Shown: positions 25,938-35,721, numbered from the stretch's first letter. The stretch: 64,000 nucleotides of DNA from Affinirhizobium lemnae (GCF_022968395.1 NZ_JALJQZ010000002.1:62001-126000); one strand, 5' to 3'. Made by a program: numbers and translations. Notes: generated by a model not told the origin, from the sequence alone.

Positions 25938-26447
25938 ATGTTTCTTAAGAAGATCGCCATCGCGTCGACTCTCTTGCTCGCTGGCGCAAGTGTCGCTGCA
26001 GCGCAGGCACCGTCTCCGACGCGTATCCAGCAATTCAAGGCCTGGGGCGCCTATTCCTACAAGTCCGGCAATTCCACCGTCTGCTATGTCTTGTCCGTTC
26101 CGACATCGAAGGAGCCGGCAAGCGTTGATCATGGCGATATATTCTTCATTATCTCCCAGCGTCCGGGTCAGAACATTTCCTACGAGCCACAGGCCATGAT
26201 GGGATACCCCCTCAAGGCCGACTCCAAGGTGAATGTCACCGTCGACAAGAAGAACTTCGTAATGTTCGTGAAGGATAAGGCTGCCTGGGTGGAAAATGCC
26301 GCCGAAGAACCTGCACTCGTCGCTGCCATGAAAAGCGGATCCAACATGACCGTCAAGGCCACCTCGCTCCGCGGAACAGGCACCAGCTATTCCTATTCCT
26401 TGGCAGGCCTCTCGCAAGCGCTCAAGCAGATCGAAACCTGCAAGTAA
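25938..26447 (+). CDS. IalB-family secreted protein
   Basis: 169 residues with a signal peptide cleaved near VAAAQA-PS (about residue 23). The domain resembles the invasion-associated locus B family ([21 protein letters not shown], then a closing cysteine in IETCK). In Bartonella IalB is associated with erythrocyte invasion; in free-living and plant-associated rhizobia the role is unknown. Single gene with AGGA before the ATG and an intrinsic terminator behind. Confidence 0.8.
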   Translation: MFLKKIAIASTLLLAGASVAAAQAPSPTRIQQFKAWGAYSYKSGNSTVCYVLSVPTSKEPASVDHGDIFFIISQRPGQNISYEPQAMMGYPLKADSKVNVTVDKKNFVMFVKDKAAWVENAAEEPALVAAMKSGSNMTVKATSLRGTGTSYSYSLAGLSQALKQIETCK

Positions 26448-26472
26448 GCCTCTATTCCCGCTTTTTTGCTTT

Positions 26473-26497
26473 AAGGCCGGTCGCTCCGGCCTTTTTG
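26473..26497 (+). terminator. Intrinsic terminator of the IalB-like gene
   Basis: AAGGCCGG pairs with CCGGCCTT around TCGCT, followed by further T. It starts 26 bases after the stop codon. Confidence 0.9.
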
Positions 26498-26703
26498 CGT
26501 TGGGGGTGACGAATGGTCAAAACAGTGCTAAAGCGCGGCCCTGCGAGCCAATCTGCGGGGGTTCTTGTGAATTCCCCTTGCGCGGAGCGGAACTCGTTCG
26601 CATTTCACTCACGACATCGGGTCACGCAATGCGTCTGGCTGCGCATCTGGCAGGCTGGCCGCAACCGGGTTATGATTTGGCCCGCTCGGATAGGATTTTT
26701 GGA

Positions 26704-27948
26704 ATGACTGTTTCCAACGTGATGGCAGTTGCGGATCTCGTGAAGGCACCGCTGGTGGCGAACCCGGATCTTCTGTCCGGCAAACCTTCGCTGATTGGTC
26801 TGACACGTGAGCAGTTGGCAGACGCCTTGCGGCAAAAGGGTGTGCCGGACAAGCAGGTGCGCATGCGGGTGAGCCAGCTCTGGCACTGGCTCTATATTCG
26901 CGGTGTTTCCGATTTCGATGCCATGACCAATGTGGCCAAGGACATGCGCGAGATGCTGAAGCAGCATTTCACCATTGCCCGTCCGGAAGTCGTGGAAGAG
27001 CAGGTTTCCAATGATGGCACCCGCAAATGGCTGCTGCGTTTTCCACCGCGCGGTGCCGGGCGTCCGGTCGAGGTCGAGACCGTCTATATCCCTGAAGAAG
27101 GTCGCGGCACACTGTGCATTTCCAGCCAGGTTGGTTGTTCGCTGACCTGTTCCTTCTGTCACACGGGGACCCAGCGGCTGGTCCGCAACCTGACATCTGA
27201 AGAAATTCTTTCCCAGCTATTGCTGGCGCGCGATCGTCTGGGTGATTTTCCTGGTGCGGATACGCCGCCGGGCGCCTTCGTGCCAACGGGGGATCGCAAG
27301 GTCACCAACATCGTCATGATGGGTATGGGCGAACCGCTCTACAATTTCGAGCACGTGAAGAACGCGCTGCTGATCGCATCCGACGGAGACGGCCTCTCGC
27401 TTTCCAAGCGCCGCATTACGCTTTCGACCTCGGGCGTCGTTCCGGAAATCTATCGCACCGGTGACGAGATCGGCGTCATGCTCGCCATCTCTCTTCATGC
27501 CGTGCGTGACGAATTGCGCGACATGCTGGTGCCGATCAACAAGAAGTATCCGCTGAAGGAGTTGATCGAAGCCTGCCGCAACTATCCCGGCCTCTCCAAT
27601 GCTCGCCGTATCACGTTCGAATATGTAATGCTGAAGGACGTCAACGACAGTCTCGAAGATGCCAAGGAACTGATCAAGCTGCTGAAGGGTGTTCCGGCGA
27701 AGATCAACCTCATTCCGTTCAACCCCTGGCCGGGTACCAATTACCAGTGCTCCGACTGGGCGACGATCGAGAAGTTTGCCGATTTCATCAATCAGGCCGG
27801 TTATGCTTCGCCGATCCGCACGCCGCGTGGTCGCGATATCCTTGCGGCCTGCGGACAGCTGAAGTCCGAATCGGAACGCATGCGCAAGACGGAGCGACTT
27901 GCCTTCGAGGCCATGATGATTGCCGGTCATGGCGAAGACGACGATTGA
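26704..27948 (+). CDS. rlmN: Dual-specificity RNA methyltransferase RlmN
   Basis: 414 residues from ATG 26704; the frame is open to 26500 but the upstream part is not conserved. Radical-SAM cysteines C145, C149 and C152 ([12 protein letters not shown]), with the reactive pair probably C138 and C383 (ILAACGQ). It methylates C2 of A2503 in 23S rRNA and A37 of some tRNAs. Alone between a terminator and the ABC importer genes. Confidence 0.96.
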   Translation: MTVSNVMAVADLVKAPLVANPDLLSGKPSLIGLTREQLADALRQKGVPDKQVRMRVSQLWHWLYIRGVSDFDAMTNVAKDMREMLKQHFTIARPEVVEEQVSNDGTRKWLLRFPPRGAGRPVEVETVYIPEEGRGTLCISSQVGCSLTCSFCHTGTQRLVRNLTSEEILSQLLLARDRLGDFPGADTPPGAFVPTGDRKVTNIVMMGMGEPLYNFEHVKNALLIASDGDGLSLSKRRITLSTSGVVPEIYRTGDEIGVMLAISLHAVRDELRDMLVPINKKYPLKELIEACRNYPGLSNARRITFEYVMLKDVNDSLEDAKELIKLLKGVPAKINLIPFNPWPGTNYQCSDWATIEKFADFINQAGYASPIRTPRGRDILAACGQLKSESERMRKTERLAFEAMMIAGHGEDDD

Positions 27949-28047
27949 TTGCAGTAAATTGCTGTAGCTCTTCCTGATGTGCTCCTTCTTGAGGCGCGCT
28001 GCGGCAAATTTGTGCAGATATCGCGCAAAGGTGAGGTGAAACCGCTT

Positions 28048-28101
28048 TCCTCCGGTTGTCTTGCGGCCTAAAAGACAGCCGCAATGACAACAACCGGAGG
28101 A
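28048..28101 (+). promoter_or_regulatory. Long hairpin sequestering the ribosome binding site of the TrpX-like gene
   Basis: TCCTCCGGTTG (28048-28058) is perfectly complementary to CAACCGGAGGA (28091-28101), which contains the Shine-Dalgarno GGAGGA. Inside, TTGCGGC (28061-28067) pairs with GCCGCAA (28078-28084). The start codon is at 28107. Such a stem would block translation unless melted, refolded or bypassed by a transcription start inside it. No known riboswitch class recognised. Confidence 0.6.
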
Positions 28102-28106
28102 CACCC

Positions 28107-29060
28107 ATGCGCCGCCTGATCCTGGCTCTTGCAGCCGCAACTGCTTTTATCCTTCCCGCCCATGCGGAAAATGTGACCGTTGCCGTGACTGCCATCGTCG
28201 AGCATCCGGCGCTTGATGCCGCTCGTGATGGCGTGAAGCAGGCCCTTGCCGAAGCCGGTTACAAGGAAGGCGAAAATCTCAAGTTTGTCTATCAGTCGGC
28301 ACAGGGCAATCCTGGAACGGCTGCGCAGATCGCACGCCAGTTCGTCGGCGATGCTCCCAATGTCATCGTGCCGATTTCCACACCGTCCGCGCAGGCTGTC
28401 GTCGGGGCAACACGCGATATTCCGATCGTCTTCACAGCCGTGTCTGATCCGGTTGGCGCCCAACTGGTCAAGGACATGGAAAAGCCGGGTCGCAACGTGA
28501 CCGGACTTTCCGACATGCTGCCGGTTGCCGATCATCTGGCGCTGATCAAGGAAATTACGCCAAACGCGAAGACCATTGGCTATATCTACAATTCCGCCGA
28601 AGCCAACTCCGTTTCGACACTTGCTGCGTTGAAGGCTGCTGCTGAAAAGTCCGGCCTGAAGGTTGTGGAATCGGTTGCGACCAAATCTGCCGAAGTGCAG
28701 GGCGCAACGCGTGCGCTCGTCGGCAAGGCGGATGTCATCTACGTGCCGACCGATAACACCATCGTCTCCGCGTTCGAAGCGGCCGCCGGCGTTGCCGCAG
28801 AAGCGAAGCTTCCGCTCTATGCCGCCGATACGGATTCTGTTGCGCGCGGTGCAATTGCTGCTCTTGGCTTCAACTACTTCGATGTCGGCAAGCAGACGGG
28901 CGCCATCGTCGTCAAGGTTCTGAAGGGCGAAAAGCCGGGTAACATTCCGGCCAAGGTTGCCGTTGGTACCGATCTCGTTCTCAACAAGAAGGCCGCCAGT
29001 GCAATCGGGGTCACCTTCCCGGAAAGTGCCACCAAGCGCGCCACCAAGATCATCGAATAA
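28107..29060 (+). CDS. ABC transporter substrate-binding protein (TrpX-like)
   Basis: 317 residues from ATG 28107. Signal peptide about residues 1-20 (LPAHA-EN). It belongs to the ABC substrate-binding family typified by TrpX (PF04392): VTAIVEHPALDAARDGVKQAL and VPISTPSAQAVVGATRDIPIVFTAVSDPVGAQL. Some homologues bind tryptophan or tyrosine; the ligand here is not determined. Permease and ATPase genes follow. The ribosome site is in a strong hairpin. Confidence 0.88.
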   Translation: MRRLILALAAATAFILPAHAENVTVAVTAIVEHPALDAARDGVKQALAEAGYKEGENLKFVYQSAQGNPGTAAQIARQFVGDAPNVIVPISTPSAQAVVGATRDIPIVFTAVSDPVGAQLVKDMEKPGRNVTGLSDMLPVADHLALIKEITPNAKTIGYIYNSAEANSVSTLAALKAAAEKSGLKVVESVATKSAEVQGATRALVGKADVIYVPTDNTIVSAFEAAAGVAAEAKLPLYAADTDSVARGAIAALGFNYFDVGKQTGAIVVKVLKGEKPGNIPAKVAVGTDLVLNKKAASAIGVTFPESATKRATKIIE

Positions 29061-29138
29061 CTGACTTTAAAGCGCGGCGCACCTTATTGGATACAACAGA
29101 GCCGCACTTTCGATCTTTTCTTGCCGCATGTACGTTAT

Positions 29139-29162
29139 CGTTCAATCGAGGACGATTGAACG
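29139..29162. promoter_or_regulatory. Perfect 10-bp-arm dyad between importer genes
   Basis: CGTTCAATCG, loop AGGA, CGATTGAACG. It lies between the binding-protein and permease genes with no T tract behind. It could be an mRNA-stabilising or processing hairpin that gives more binding protein than membrane components, or a DNA operator. Confidence 0.45.
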
Positions 29163-29174
29163 CAACATGCTGTA

Positions 29175-29207
29175 GAAGAGGCTTTGGGTCCTTACCCGAG
29201 GCCTCTT
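29175..29207 (+). promoter_or_regulatory. Intercistronic hairpin before the permease gene
   Basis: AAGAGGC pairs with GCCTCTT, and GGGT with ACCC inside. It ends 26 bases before the permease GTG. A weak pyrimidine stretch (CCTCCTG) follows instead of a T tract, so it is more likely an RNA-stability hairpin than a terminator. Confidence 0.4.
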
Positions 29208-29232
29208 CCTCCTGCCCATCAAGGACTTGACT

Positions 29233-30114
29233 GTGAGCCAAATTGCATTCTGGGGCGCTGTCGAACTGGGCCTCGTCTTCGCCTTCGTCGCGATCGGGGT
29301 TTATCTCGCCTTCCGCATTCTCGATTTTCCGGACCTCACCGTGGACGGATCCTTTCCGCTCGGTGCCGCTGTTGCTGCGGTATTGATCATCAGCGGTCTC
29401 GACCCGTGGCTTTCGACTGCGGTTGCCATGGTGGCCGGTGCGGCTGCCGGTCTCGTGACAGCCACATTGAATGTGCGCTTCAAGATCCTGAACCTGCTCG
29501 CCTCGATCCTGACGATGATTGCGCTTTTCTCTGTGAATTTGCGTGTCATGGGCAAACCGAATGTCGCGCTGCTGAACCAGGATACGATGCTCTCGGCCTT
29601 TTTCGGGCAGGGCGTGCCGGAATATCTCGTGCGTCCCATCTTTGTCGGGCTGCTGGTTATCGTGGCGGTGGTTCTCGTCTGGCGGTTTCTGGAAAGCGAT
29701 GCGGGCCTTGCCATGCGGGCGACAGGTGCCAATTCCCGCATGGCGCGGGCACAGGGTGTCAATACCGGCGGCCAGATCTATCTCGGCATGGCGCTCTCCA
29801 ATGCCCTCGTCGCTCTCGGCGGCGCGCTGTTCGCGCAGACCAACGGATTTGCTGACGTTACGTCCGGTGTCGGAACAATCGTCGTCGGTCTGGCTGCCGT
29901 CATCATAGGTGAGACGCTGCTGGGTGCCCGTGGCATTCTTCTGGCGCTGATTGGCTGTGTCTTTGGTTCCATCGCCTATCGTCTGGCCATCCAGCTTGCA
30001 TTGTCCAGCGATGCGCTGGGTCTGAAAGCCTCCGATCTCAACTTTGTCACGGCCGTGCTGGTTGCCATCGCCCTCATTCTGCCGCGCCTGCGGCGCTCGG
30101 GAGGTGCCGCATGA
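29233..30114 (+). CDS. ABC transporter permease (TrpY-like)
   Basis: 293 residues from GTG 29233, chosen over TTG 29227 because AAGGA is seven bases upstream. About eight hydrophobic helices; BPD_transp_2 family (as in branched-chain and sugar importers), with GVGTIVVGLAAVIIGETLLG near 220-240. It forms the channel for the importer. Its TGA overlaps the ATG of the ATPase gene. Confidence 0.9.
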   Translation: MSQIAFWGAVELGLVFAFVAIGVYLAFRILDFPDLTVDGSFPLGAAVAAVLIISGLDPWLSTAVAMVAGAAAGLVTATLNVRFKILNLLASILTMIALFSVNLRVMGKPNVALLNQDTMLSAFFGQGVPEYLVRPIFVGLLVIVAVVLVWRFLESDAGLAMRATGANSRMARAQGVNTGGQIYLGMALSNALVALGGALFAQTNGFADVTSGVGTIVVGLAAVIIGETLLGARGILLALIGCVFGSIAYRLAIQLALSSDALGLKASDLNFVTAVLVAIALILPRLRRSGGAA

Positions 30115-30905
30115 TTTCGCTCAGCGATATCCAGGTGGTGTTTGGTCGCGGGACGCCGCTGCAAAAGCAGGCGTTGAAGAAGATTGAACTCACGATCGAA
30201 ACAGGTTCCTTCGTAACCGTGATCGGATCGAACGGCGCCGGCAAGTCCACGCTGCTGGGCGTGCTGGCGGGCGATGTTCTGCCAACGGCAGGCCGCGTAA
30301 CCATCGGCAATGTGGATGTGAGCCGCAAGCCGACGGCAGCGCGCGCCGGACAGGTGGCGCGCGTGTTTCAGGATCCCTTGGCCGGAAGCTGCGGCGCGCT
30401 GACCATTGAGGAAAATCTGGCGCTGGCGGCGGCGCGTGGCAAGGTGCGGGGGCTGATGCCTGCGCTCGGCTCAAAGCGGCGTGAATTCTTCAAGGAGCGC
30501 ATTGCCTCGCTAAACCTGGGGCTCGAAAATCGGCTGAAGGACCGCATGGATCTTCTGTCCGGCGGGCAGCGTCAGGCGGTATCGCTCGTCATGGCAACGC
30601 TTGCCGGGTCAGACGTGTTGCTGCTGGACGAGCATACGGCGGCGCTCGACCCGGGCATGGCGGAATTCGTCATGCAGTTGACGGATCAGGTGGTCACAGA
30701 GCGCAAGCTGACGACGCTGATGGTAACGCATTCCATGCGTCAGGCGCTCGACTACGGCGACCGCACCGTGATGCTGCATGGCGGCGAGATTGTTCTCGAT
30801 GTGTCCGGAGGCAGCCGGAAGGATCTTCAGGTGGAAGACCTGATCGAGATGTTCCGCAAGATTCGTGGCCAGAAGCTGGACGACGACGAGCTGCTGATTG
30901 GATGA
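30111..30905 (+). CDS. ABC transporter ATP-binding protein (TrpZ-like)
   Basis: 264 residues: Walker A GSNGAGKST (39-47), signature LSGGQ (149-153), Walker B LLLDE (170-174) and switch His207. Two features are shared with the TrpZ group: a long insert before the signature, and EHTAALDPG after Walker B. It energises the upstream permease. Start overlaps the permease stop as ATGA. Confidence 0.9.
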   Translation: MISLSDIQVVFGRGTPLQKQALKKIELTIETGSFVTVIGSNGAGKSTLLGVLAGDVLPTAGRVTIGNVDVSRKPTAARAGQVARVFQDPLAGSCGALTIEENLALAAARGKVRGLMPALGSKRREFFKERIASLNLGLENRLKDRMDLLSGGQRQAVSLVMATLAGSDVLLLDEHTAALDPGMAEFVMQLTDQVVTERKLTTLMVTHSMRQALDYGDRTVMLHGGEIVLDVSGGSRKDLQVEDLIEMFRKIRGQKLDDDELLIG

Positions 30906-30962
30906 CACGGCGAGGCGGGTCTTCCGCCTTGCGACCCATCTCTTGTCACTTCGCCCTTTTCC

Positions 30963-31604
30963 TCACTTTGCCTGTGTCATGAAGATCTTGAGCGCGAAGA
31001 CCGAGAACACACCGGCAAAGGTGTAATCGATGCCGCGCAGGATTTTCGGATTGGCCTGCAGCCATTTTGCCAGACGGTCGGCGGCAAAAATCACCAGGAC
31101 GTTGATGGGGCTACCCACGAAGATGAAGAAGAAGCCGAGGAAAATCAGCTTCTGCGTTACCGCCGGATCCCCTGCCGTCACGAATTGCGGCAGGAAGGTC
31201 ATGAAGAAGATGATGACCTTCGGGTTCAGCAGATTGACCCAGAGGCCTGTCGAGATATTGCTCCAGACGGATGTCTTCTCGCCTTCGACGGCCTCCACCT
31301 TCAGGTTCGAGCCATAGCGAACAGCCTGTATGGCGAGCCACAGCAGATAGGCTGCGCCGCCTGTCTTGAGCAGAAAGAAGGCTGTTGGCGAAGCGGTGAT
31401 GAGCGCCGAAACGCCGAAGGCGACCAGCAGCGTATGGATCATGATGCCGATGGTCGTTCCAAGCACCACATAAAGTGCCCGCTTGCTGCCTTGGGAAAGC
31501 GCGCGACTGATGGACAGTGTCATGTCCGGACCGGGCGTGATGGCCAGCAGCAGGCACATTCCGGTGAATGTGATCAGGGTGGCGGCGCTGGGCAGAAAAT
31601 CCAT
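30963..31604 (-). CDS. LysE/RhtB family amino-acid exporter
   Basis: 213 residues with six hydrophobic helices and the RhtB signature LAITPGPDMTLSISRALSQG near residues 20-39. The family exports amino acids such as threonine, homoserine or lysine; the substrate cannot be predicted. It converges with the ABC importer and follows the SDR gene after 60 bases in the same direction. Confidence 0.9.
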   Translation of the reverse strand: MDFLPSAATLITFTGMCLLLAITPGPDMTLSISRALSQGSKRALYVVLGTTIGIMIHTLLVAFGVSALITASPTAFFLLKTGGAAYLLWLAIQAVRYGSNLKVEAVEGEKTSVWSNISTGLWVNLLNPKVIIFFMTFLPQFVTAGDPAVTQKLIFLGFFFIFVGSPINVLVIFAADRLAKWLQANPKILRGIDYTFAGVFSVFALKIFMTQAK

Positions 31605-31614
31605 GGGACGGCCT

Positions 31615-31633
31615 CGGAACAGTGATTGTTCCG
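31615..31633. promoter_or_regulatory. Dyad in the lysE 5' region
   Basis: CGGAACA, GTGAT, TGTTCCG: perfect 7-bp arms starting 11 bases upstream of the exporter start. Candidate operator; no cognate regulator adjacent. Confidence 0.35.
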
Positions 31634-31664
31634 AAGCTTTATCCTGCCTTGCCTAATTTGCCAA

Positions 31665-32522
31665 TCAGCGCTTGGCGATGAAGGCGCTTGCCGCTTCAGC
31701 GTGGTCCTTGTGCCAGCGCGACAAGGGCGGGCGGTTTTCGATGATATCGCCTGCGGCCCAGGCAATCCGACGCTCGTCTGTCTGACGGTCCACGTCGTTG
31801 TCCGGGCAGAGAATATAGAAGTCGCCGCGTTCGATGCTTCTCAGCATGAAGTCGACGGTCTGTTCCGGCGTCCAGGCACCGGATGGCTTTTCTGTTCGGC
31901 CGTTTGCTGTCAGACCGGTGTAGACGAAGCCCGGAATGAGCAGATGAGCCTCAACATGGCAGCCTTCGGTGTTGCGCAGCTCATGCTGAAGCGCCTCGGT
32001 AAACGCCTTCACGCCTGCCTTTGCCACGTTGTATGCCGGATCGCCGGGTGGTGTTGTAATGCCCTGTTTCGAGCCGGTGTTGATGATGACCGCCGGGTCG
32101 TTGTGCGCCATCATGTCGTTGGCGAAAATCCGGGTTCCATGAACGACGCCCATCAGGTTGACGGCGAAAACGCTATCCCAATTGGCCTGTGGCCCGAACA
32201 GGCTGCTGCCCGGCTGAATGCCTGCATTGTTCATGAGGACATGAACGCGTCCGAACCGCTGGATGACTGCCCGTTCCAGAGATTCGAGCTGATCCGGCTT
32301 CGACACGTCGGTCGCGATTGCCACGACATCGGCCTCGCCGCCTTCGGCCAGAGCCTGCACATCTCGGCAGGCTTCATCGAGTTTGTCGCCCTCCAGATCT
32401 GCCAGCACGACACACAAACCGTTGCGTGCAAATTCCTTGGCCGCAGCAAGGCCGATGCCGGAGGCGGCACCCGTGATGACGGCCACATGGCCCTTCGCAA
32501 ATGCAGGATGTTGAATGCTCAT
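31665..32522 (-). CDS. SDR family oxidoreductase
   Basis: 285 residues from ATG 32522 (AGAGGAT upstream); the frame is open further but not conserved. Rossmann motif TGAASGIG (17-24), NNAG (98-101) and catalytic Ser151, Tyr164 and Lys168 (YNVAK). Asp42 after beta-2 (LADLEG) suggests NAD(H) preference. Substrate unknown. Confidence 0.9.
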   Translation of the reverse strand: MSIQHPAFAKGHVAVITGAASGIGLAAAKEFARNGLCVVLADLEGDKLDEACRDVQALAEGGEADVVAIATDVSKPDQLESLERAVIQRFGRVHVLMNNAGIQPGSSLFGPQANWDSVFAVNLMGVVHGTRIFANDMMAHNDPAVIINTGSKQGITTPPGDPAYNVAKAGVKAFTEALQHELRNTEGCHVEAHLLIPGFVYTGLTANGRTEKPSGAWTPEQTVDFMLRSIERGDFYILCPDNDVDRQTDERRIAWAAGDIIENRPPLSRWHKDHAEAASAFIAKR

Positions 32523-32718
32523 GGTGATCCTCTTCGAACGATAGGGTCGGCAAAGGCATATGGGGCCTTTCCGTGGGGTTTCAACGGAAGGAGCGAAGTT
32601 CCGGCCATCTGGCTGCCTGCACTTGAACCGCGCCGCAAACTCGCTAAAAGTGCCGCCATTCAAAACCTGAAGGCGGATTTGCCAGTCAAACCGCCCCCTC
32701 CAGACGGAAGTTTTCGAT

Positions 32719-33942
32719 ATGGCACTCCCGAAAGACGTGAAGAAAGTCGTCCTTGCCTATTCCGGCGGTCTCGACACCTCGATCATCCTGAAATGGCTCC
32801 AGACGGAGCTTGGCGCTGAAGTCGTGACCTTTACGGCCGATCTCGGGCAGGGCGAAGAGCTTGAGCCTGCACGCAAGAAGGCCGAGATGCTGGGCATCAA
32901 GGAAATCTTCATCGAGGATGTGCGCGAAGAATTCGTCCGTGACTTCGTGTTCCCCATGTTCCGCGCCAATGCCGTCTATGAAGGTGTCTACCTGCTCGGC
33001 ACGTCTATCGCACGCCCGCTGATCTCGAAGCATCTGATCGACATTGCAAAGAAGACTGGCGCAGACGCCATCGCGCATGGCGCCACCGGCAAGGGCAATG
33101 ACCAGGTGCGTTTCGAGCTTTCGGCCTACGCGCTGAACCCGGATATCAAGATCATCGCTCCATGGCGCGACTGGACCTTCAAGAGCCGTACAGATCTCTT
33201 GAACTTCGCTGAACAGCACCAGATCCCGGTTGCCAAGGACAAACAAGGCGAAGCACCTTTCTCCGTCGACGCCAACCTCCTGCACTCGTCCTCCGAAGGC
33301 AAGGTTCTGGAAGACCCGGCACAGGAAGCGCCGGAATACGTGCATATGCGCACGATTTCGCCGGAAGCGGCACCCGATCAGGCAACCACGATCAAGATCG
33401 GCTTCCGCAAGGGCGATGCCTGCTCGATCAACGGTGTGGAGATGAGCCCGGCAACGCTTCTGAAGACGTTGAACGATTACGGCCGCGACAACGGCATCGG
33501 CCGTCTCGATCTGGTCGAGAACCGCTTCGTCGGCATGAAGAGCCGTGGCGTTTACGAGACCCCCGGCGGCACGATCCTGCTTTCGGCCCATCGCGCGATC
33601 GAATCGATCACGCTCGACCGGGGTGCAGCGCACCTGAAGGATGAGATCATGCCGCGTTACGCGGAGCTGATCTATTACGGCTTCTGGTTCTCGCCGGAGC
33701 GCGAAATGCTGCAGGCTCTGATCGACAAGAGCCAGGAGCATGTGGAAGGCGAAGTGACGCTGAAGCTCTACAAGGGCAATGTCATGGTCATCGGTCGCGA
33801 GTCTGCCAAGTCGCTCTACTCCGACAAGCTCGTGACCTTCGAAGACGATCAGGGCGCTTACGACCAGAAGGATGCGGCGGGCTTCATCAAGCTCAATGCT
33901 CTGCGTCTTCGCACGCTGGCCAAGCGCAATCTCGGCAAGTAA
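32719..33942 (+). CDS. argG: Argininosuccinate synthase
   Basis: 407 residues. The ATP pyrophosphatase motif AYSGGLDTS is at 13-21. The full length and sequence are typical of class I ArgG. It joins citrulline and aspartate to argininosuccinate in arginine synthesis. Single gene followed by an intrinsic terminator. The long opposite-strand frame at 32686-33951 is a shadow. Confidence 0.98.
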   Translation: MALPKDVKKVVLAYSGGLDTSIILKWLQTELGAEVVTFTADLGQGEELEPARKKAEMLGIKEIFIEDVREEFVRDFVFPMFRANAVYEGVYLLGTSIARPLISKHLIDIAKKTGADAIAHGATGKGNDQVRFELSAYALNPDIKIIAPWRDWTFKSRTDLLNFAEQHQIPVAKDKQGEAPFSVDANLLHSSSEGKVLEDPAQEAPEYVHMRTISPEAAPDQATTIKIGFRKGDACSINGVEMSPATLLKTLNDYGRDNGIGRLDLVENRFVGMKSRGVYETPGGTILLSAHRAIESITLDRGAAHLKDEIMPRYAELIYYGFWFSPEREMLQALIDKSQEHVEGEVTLKLYKGNVMVIGRESAKSLYSDKLVTFEDDQGAYDQKDAAGFIKLNALRLRTLAKRNLGK

Positions 33943-33966
33943 CGCCTGCATCTCGCGAGAATCTTT

Positions 33967-33997
33967 AACCCGCCTTCAGTGTTGGAGGCGGGTTTTT
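33967..33997 (+). terminator. Intrinsic terminator of argG
   Basis: AACCCGCC pairs with GGCGGGTT around 12 bases, followed by T. It directly abuts the stop of the convergent efflux gene (33998). Confidence 0.88.
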
Positions 33998-35209
33998 CTA
34001 TGCCTTCTGGTGCTTCAGAAGATAGGTCAGCCAGAGGAATGCGGCGCAGGCCATTATTTCCATGGCGGGGATGATGATCCCGAACGCCGTCAGAGGATCG
34101 CCCAAGGATGCGGCGAGAAAACCGCCTACGAAGCCGCCCGCCATCTGCAGAAAGCCGGTCAGGGCGGAGGCGGATCCGGCAATATGGGGGAAGGGCGCCA
34201 TCCCGACGGTCACGACATAGGGCGATACGAGCGCCAGCCCGAAGGCGCAGATCGCGACCGGCCCCATGATCGACAGGAAGAACGGCTCAAGCCACGCGAC
34301 CGAAAGCGCCATGACAATTGCGCCGATACCGCAAAGCGTGATCCCCACTCTCGCACAGACAAGATTGCCCAGTCTGGCAGACAGCATCTTCAGCGTGATC
34401 GAGCCAAGCAGGAAGAAACCGGATTGCATCAGCATGCCGATCCCGAACTGGGTCGGTGTCAGTCCGACGCGGTTGATCAGGATGAAGGCCAGCATGGTCG
34501 CTTGTGCGTAAAGCGCGCCGATGGTGCCGCTGAGAACGAGAGAGGTTGCAAGGAAGATCGGCTTTCGAACCACTTCCGCATAGTTCCCGATCAACTGTTT
34601 CGGTTCCAGCCGTGAGGGGTCCGGGACGACCGTTTCCTTCAGCAGGAAAAAGGTACAGGCTGTCGCTACCACGCCGAAGGCGATCATCAGGACGAAAACG
34701 GCATGCCAATCGAAGGCGGCGAGCGCAAGGCCTCCGAGTGTCGGGCCAAGGGCCGGACCTATGGCCAGGAAGATGCCGATCATGTTGAGAATACGTGCCG
34801 CATTGGCGCCCGTGTAGAGATCGCGGACTATAGCCCGACCGATCACCACGCCGACCGAGGCGCCAATTCCTTGCACGAGCCGTGCAAGGAGGATCGCCTC
34901 TACCGTTGGCGCGACGAAGGCGAGCGCAGAGCCGACCAGATAGATCGCCAGAAAGATCAGCGTTGCCGCTCGACGGCCAAGCGCATCCGACAGCGGGCCT
35001 GCCACCAGTTGTGCGACGGCAAAACCGCCAAAGAAGAGCGACAGGCTGAGTTTGATCGCGGCTTCCGTCGTGCCGAAAGCCTGCACGAGTTGCGGCATGG
35101 CGGGCGTATAGATGGCCATGGAAATCGGCCCGAGCGTGGTCAGAAGCGCGCCGACGAATGTCACGCGCCGTTCGCTCATCACGGCAGTGGGCCTTGTGAT
35201 ATCCTGCAT
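33998..35209 (-). CDS. Bcr/CflA-type multidrug efflux MFS transporter
   Basis: 403 residues from ATG 35209 (MQDITRPTAVMSERR); ATG 35245 would overlap the marR gene. Twelve hydrophobic segments; DHA1 motif A GPLSDALGRRAA between helices 2 and 3, and motif C-like GPALGPTLGG in helix 5. The Bcr/CflA group exports drugs such as bicyclomycin, chloramphenicol or sulfonamides. It lies directly downstream of a MarR regulator and so is probably controlled by it. Confidence 0.9.
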   Translation of the reverse strand: MQDITRPTAVMSERRVTFVGALLTTLGPISMAIYTPAMPQLVQAFGTTEAAIKLSLSLFFGGFAVAQLVAGPLSDALGRRAATLIFLAIYLVGSALAFVAPTVEAILLARLVQGIGASVGVVIGRAIVRDLYTGANAARILNMIGIFLAIGPALGPTLGGLALAAFDWHAVFVLMIAFGVVATACTFFLLKETVVPDPSRLEPKQLIGNYAEVVRKPIFLATSLVLSGTIGALYAQATMLAFILINRVGLTPTQFGIGMLMQSGFFLLGSITLKMLSARLGNLVCARVGITLCGIGAIVMALSVAWLEPFFLSIMGPVAICAFGLALVSPYVVTVGMAPFPHIAGSASALTGFLQMAGGFVGGFLAASLGDPLTAFGIIIPAMEIMACAAFLWLTYLLKHQKA

Positions 35210-35228
35210 GTCAGGCTGATTTCGCCTC

Positions 35229-35687
35229 TTACATCGAATTGGCAAGTTCGCCCTGCAAATTGGTGATCACCATTTGAAGCGCGCGCTTCAGGGCCGATGT
35301 TTCCTGAGCATCCAATCCCTGAGTTGCCTGGGTCAGCAGATGGTCGAGCTCTTCTTCCAGCGCTGCGATCAAGGGCTGCGAGCGCTCGGTCAGCGTGACG
35401 CGTTTGGCACGCCGGTCCGTCGGATCTGTCTGCCGTTCGATGAAGCCGAGGTTCTGCAAACGATCAAGAAACGAGCAGACGGTCATGGGTTCTACGCCCA
35501 TGCGCTGTGCCAGATCCATCTGGCGACAGGCCTGCATGGCATGCAGGTTGAGGATCGTCCTTGCTTCGCCAGCCGTAATGCCCAAGCCAGCTTCCGCGAT
35601 ACGGCGTTCGAACGCGAGCCTCAACCAGCGTGCGCTGTCGATCAACAGGAAGCCCAAACCGTGAATGCCGATACTGTCTGTCATGCC
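35229..35687 (-). CDS. MarR family transcriptional regulator
   Basis: 152 residues from ATG 35687 (MTDSIGIHG). The ATG at 35708 falls in the middle of a dyad that is probably its operator, so the later start is preferred. The winged helix is near 50-105, with DLAQRMGVEPMTVCSFLDRL as recognition region and DRRAKRVTLT as wing. It probably represses itself and the downstream efflux gene, 19 bases apart. Confidence 0.9.
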   Translation of the reverse strand, partial: GMTDSIGIHGLGFLLIDSARWLRLAFERRIAEAGLGITAGEARTILNLHAMQACRQMDLAQRMGVEPMTVCSFLDRLQNLGFIERQTDPTDRRAKRVTLTERSQPLIAALEEELDHLLTQATQGLDAQETSALKRALQMVITNLQGELANSM

Positions 35688-35694
35688 CTGACCT

Positions 35695-35721
35695 GTGATA
35701 ATAAGCATGACTTAATATCAC
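35695..35721. promoter_or_regulatory. Likely MarR operator
   Basis: On the minus strand GTGATATTAAG, TCATG, CTTATTATCAC: 11-bp arms with one mismatch, centred about 20 bases upstream of the preferred marR start. Size and position suit an autoregulating MarR dimer. Confidence 0.6.

Noticed and set aside
32686..33951. 421-codon frame opposite argG
   Set aside because: Mirror of argG codon bias; Arg/His-rich, no domain.
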